44,760 nt of DNA, taken from assembly GCA_021107945.1 (NCBI GenBank), contig JAIORV010000174.1:1-44760 (forward strand), written 5' to 3'. The position numbers and the translations under genes were made by a program. The notes beneath the pieces are model-generated. The model searched no databases. It saw only the letters and a program-made list of their open reading frames with translations, and had not been told where the DNA came from. Source of the DNA: Vulcanimicrobiota bacterium (GTDB lineage: Bacteria > Vulcanimicrobiota > JAJTBE01). Of the stretch, positions 42,743 to 44,760 are shown piece after piece. The stretch's first letter is position 1. Each line of letters opens with the position of its first letter.

Positions 42743-43472
42743 ACTGCTTGAAAAAGTTTTTCAGGGAATGGAAATGAAAGACAAGAGAATACTCGAAGCC
42801 GGTTGTGGAGCGGGAAATACAACTCTTTTCCTGTTGGAGAGAAATGCGGCGATGGTTCTTGCAGTCAGCAATCACCCCGATGATCTGGAGCATTGCAGGA
42901 AAATAATTCCAGGAAAGTACCGGGGAAATGTTGAGCTGGTCAATAATGACCTGCGGGATCTCAAACAGGTTGAAGGATCTTCTGTGGATATAGTAACAGC
43001 TCATTTCCTCTTTAATGTTGTGAACCCATTTGACGCTGACACAATATTGTGCGGATTCAACCAGGCTCTGAAACCGGGGGGGCTCCTTGTGGTCATCGAT
43101 TATGCTCCCTTTGACAGTTTTGTTGATGATACTTCATTTATTCAGAGAGACCTGTGGAACATTGAAAATGCAATCTCCGTCCTCCTGGCCGGGAAAAAAA
43201 TGTACCACGAATATCCCATGGATTGGCTCTCGGAGCACATTGAAATAGCCGGCTTCAAAATAAACGAGGTGTCAATTCCCCTTCAGAGAGTTGAATGGTC
43301 ACAGGTTCTCCTGATGGGGCATATAAAAGAGACAAGAAGAAGATTAAAGCTTTTGAAAGATGAGAATCACCAACTGGCACTTTCGAAAAAACTTCGAGTC
43401 CTCACTCAGCAGGTGGAAAATAATGTAGTTTGCTCGGGGCAGGTGTATTCTATCATAGCGGAAAAAAAATAA
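42735..43472 (+). CDS. class I SAM-dependent methyltransferase
   Basis: A 245-residue protein with methyltransferase motif I ILEAGCGAGNTTLFL (residues 19-33), acidic post-motif residues, DIVTAHFLFNVVNPFD, and the motif QALKPGGLLVVIDYAPF before the final strands. The target is unknown. It overlaps the flavodoxin-fold gene by 8 bp, so the two are translationally coupled and likely act together. GGAAAGAG precedes the ATG. Confidence 0.87.
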   Translation: MSELLEKVFQGMEMKDKRILEAGCGAGNTTLFLLERNAAMVLAVSNHPDDLEHCRKIIPGKYRGNVELVNNDLRDLKQVEGSSVDIVTAHFLFNVVNPFDADTILCGFNQALKPGGLLVVIDYAPFDSFVDDTSFIQRDLWNIENAISVLLAGKKMYHEYPMDWLSEHIEIAGFKINEVSIPLQRVEWSQVLLMGHIKETRRRLKLLKDENHQLALSKKLRVLTQQVENNVVCSGQVYSIIAEKK

Positions 43473-43608
43473 CGCAGGGGATATGTTGAAATCTGAAATA
43501 ACAACCGGAATTCTTGTTTAATAAAAAAAGGTTTACCCCGAGCTTTTGTCAAATTTGTTCATGTCCAAAGTGGAAAGATCTCGCAATCCAAAAAGGAAGT
43601 GATTATTA

Positions 43609-44505
43609 ATGAAGAAAGCAACATTACTTATTTGCCTGACTGTCCTTCTCTGCCTTGTTATGATATCAAGCGGATGGGCTATGCGGGTGTTTGTTAAGAA
43701 CCGGCCCATGGGCGGGTTTTTTGTATCAAAAGGAAGCCTTTATGTTAATGTAGAGGAATTCCTCAAAATGTCCCGGTATTCCTGGAAATGGAACAGGGAT
43801 TCCCTTGTAGTATCAGCGGTAAAAGGCGGCGGTCCCAGGCTCTTGAAAGAACCCGGCAGCTATAATTTTGACGGAAGAAAATTCAAGGTCTCCGACGTCT
43901 ATTCTGACGGTGTTTTATATGCCCAAGCAAAAACACTGGCAAGTAATATCGGCTTGGAATATACATATACACCCAGCTCGAAAACCATGGAATTCTTTAC
44001 GGCCTCGTCATATCTTCCAAAATCGGCAACGAAGAAACCCACGACGGCAAAAAGTAAGCCAACTACAGGCTCGGGATCGACCGGCGGAATCGAAACGGCA
44101 CAGGATACCGGCGAAAAGAGTAAACCGGGAGAGAAAAAAGAAGGCAAAATTGTAACAATCAAAGAAGTGAAAAAATCACTCATCAAACCCAAGAACGAGT
44201 ACTTCACCGATTCGAGAATGCAGGGAGGCAGACTTACGGGTGGTGTCCGGGGAGAAGTCTATTTCTTCAATAGCGCTAAAGAAAAGATCACCAACATAGA
44301 TATTAAATTCATGATCTGTGATGGCGACGGCACACCGCTTCAGACCTGGAATTACAATGTCGGGACTCTTGCCCCCAACGAAAAAACAAAGAAATATGAA
44401 TACTATTTCACGAATCCCTCCTCGTTTAATATCAATAACTCCTCCTTCAAATATGAGTTCACATATAAAGAGCCGCCCAAGGAAGAAAAGGAAGATAAGA
44501 AGTAA
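43609..44505 (+). CDS. exported protein with copper-amine-oxidase-N-like and FxLYD-like domains
   Basis: A 298-residue protein. A signal peptide (LLICLTVLLCLVMISSGWA) precedes a domain with VFVKNRPMGGFF, GSLYVNVEEFLKMSRYSWKW and VLYAQAKTLASNIGLEYTYT, the pattern of the so-called copper amine oxidase N-terminal (stalk) domain, which is a repeat module rather than the enzyme. A Thr/Lys/Gly-rich linker (about 140-185) leads to a beta-sandwich (GGVRGEVYFFNSAKEKITNI ... LAPNEKTKKYEYYF) resembling FxLYD domains. The likely role is in cell-surface structure. AAGGAAGTG precedes the ATG and a strong terminator follows. Confidence 0.75.
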   Translation: MKKATLLICLTVLLCLVMISSGWAMRVFVKNRPMGGFFVSKGSLYVNVEEFLKMSRYSWKWNRDSLVVSAVKGGGPRLLKEPGSYNFDGRKFKVSDVYSDGVLYAQAKTLASNIGLEYTYTPSSKTMEFFTASSYLPKSATKKPTTAKSKPTTGSGSTGGIETAQDTGEKSKPGEKKEGKIVTIKEVKKSLIKPKNEYFTDSRMQGGRLTGGVRGEVYFFNSAKEKITNIDIKFMICDGDGTPLQTWNYNVGTLAPNEKTKKYEYYFTNPSSFNINNSSFKYEFTYKEPPKEEKEDKK

Positions 44506-44551
44506 ACAGCTAAAAAGTAAATAGCAAACTTAGTGTTTTAATTATAATATC

Positions 44552-44578
44552 AGGGGGATTTCATCCCCCTTTTTTTTT
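44552..44578 (+). terminator. rho-independent terminator
   Basis: AGGGGGAT-TTC-ATCCCCCT forms an 8-bp stem with a 3-nt loop, followed by a run of nine T residues (44570-44578). It sits 46 bp after the stop of the exported-protein gene. Confidence 0.9.
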
Positions 44579-44625
44579 ATAAGGAAATAAGGATTTTTTT
44601 CTCTAAGGAAATTAGGAAAACTAAT
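44579..44625. repeat. family E repeat
   Basis: AAGGAAATAAGGATTTTTTT, then CTCTAAGGAAATTAGGAAAA. It is the reverse complement of the type at 37797-37850 and 4456-4503. Confidence 0.6.
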
Positions 44626-44721
44626 TACTCACATTTCGCACATGCGAATTTGTTAAGAAGCAATAGAATTTATTTCAAGTGTTTTAGAGTAATAACAGGA
44701 GTTTAAAGGTGTTTAAGACAA

Positions 44722-44741
44722 CACCACAATTTATTGTGGTG
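44722..44741. repeat. 20-bp palindromic repeat, copy 2
   Basis: CACCACAATTTATTGTGGTG is the exact reverse complement of the copy at 142-161, with extra matching flank (CAACACCAC). Nothing else is seen in 44626-44760. Confidence 0.7.
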
Positions 44742-44760
44742 AATTGAGTGTAAACCCCAC

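Overview
The window is ordinary bacterial chromosome: about 30 genes on both strands, moderate GC, and an unusually heavy load of short intergenic repeats. No rRNA, tRNA, phage, insertion sequence with a transposase, or CRISPR array was found. The gene set suggests an uncultivated bacterium with an outer envelope and many secreted or lipid-anchored proteins: an alpha-2-macroglobulin, PQQ-type beta-propellers, a membrane-anchored Ser/Thr kinase and several exported low-complexity proteins. The mix reminds me of deep-branching candidate phyla, but I cannot place it from sequence alone.

Layout. 1-3071: a cytoplasmic GH13 glucosidase and a membrane protein, both on the minus strand. 3072-4555: a gene-free, repeat-packed stretch with MITE-like elements and two-hairpin elements whose stems covary between copies. 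4556-12309: an 8-bladed propeller fused to a degenerate 5'-nucleotidase, then an AT-rich island (920-residue HD-domain protein and an AbrB/RelE-type toxin-antitoxin pair), then a second 8-bladed propeller protein. 12546-16710: a multi-pass membrane protein and the accD-accA operon. 17083-21726: a large alpha-2-macroglobulin whose bait region carries a GspG-like pseudopilin domain. 21745-23406: an XRE-ImmA/IrrE peptidase and a DUF4411-like PIN protein. 23632-29505: a truncated duplicate of an oxidoreductase gene, a third propeller-like protein, the intact FAD oxidoreductase, and a paralogue of the membrane protein at 12546-14513. 30019-36346: aminotransferase, rnhB, yraN, Ser/Thr kinase and a secreted repeat lipoprotein. 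36427-41545: small exported proteins, an ATP-grasp-like protein, a Pro/Lys-rich exported protein and a secreted phospholipase-D-like enzyme. 42011-44505: a flavodoxin-fold protein overlapping a methyltransferase, then an exported protein and a strong terminator.

How it fits together. The housekeeping part (accDA, rnhB-yraN, aminotransferase) is interleaved with envelope and extracellular functions. The most unusual item is the macroglobulin with a pseudopilin-like insert exactly where the protease bait should be. The AT-rich HD/toxin-antitoxin block between two propeller genes looks acquired and is a possible defence island. At least seven families of short dispersed repeats fill the gaps; some have spilled into reading frames and altered protein ends or added peptides.
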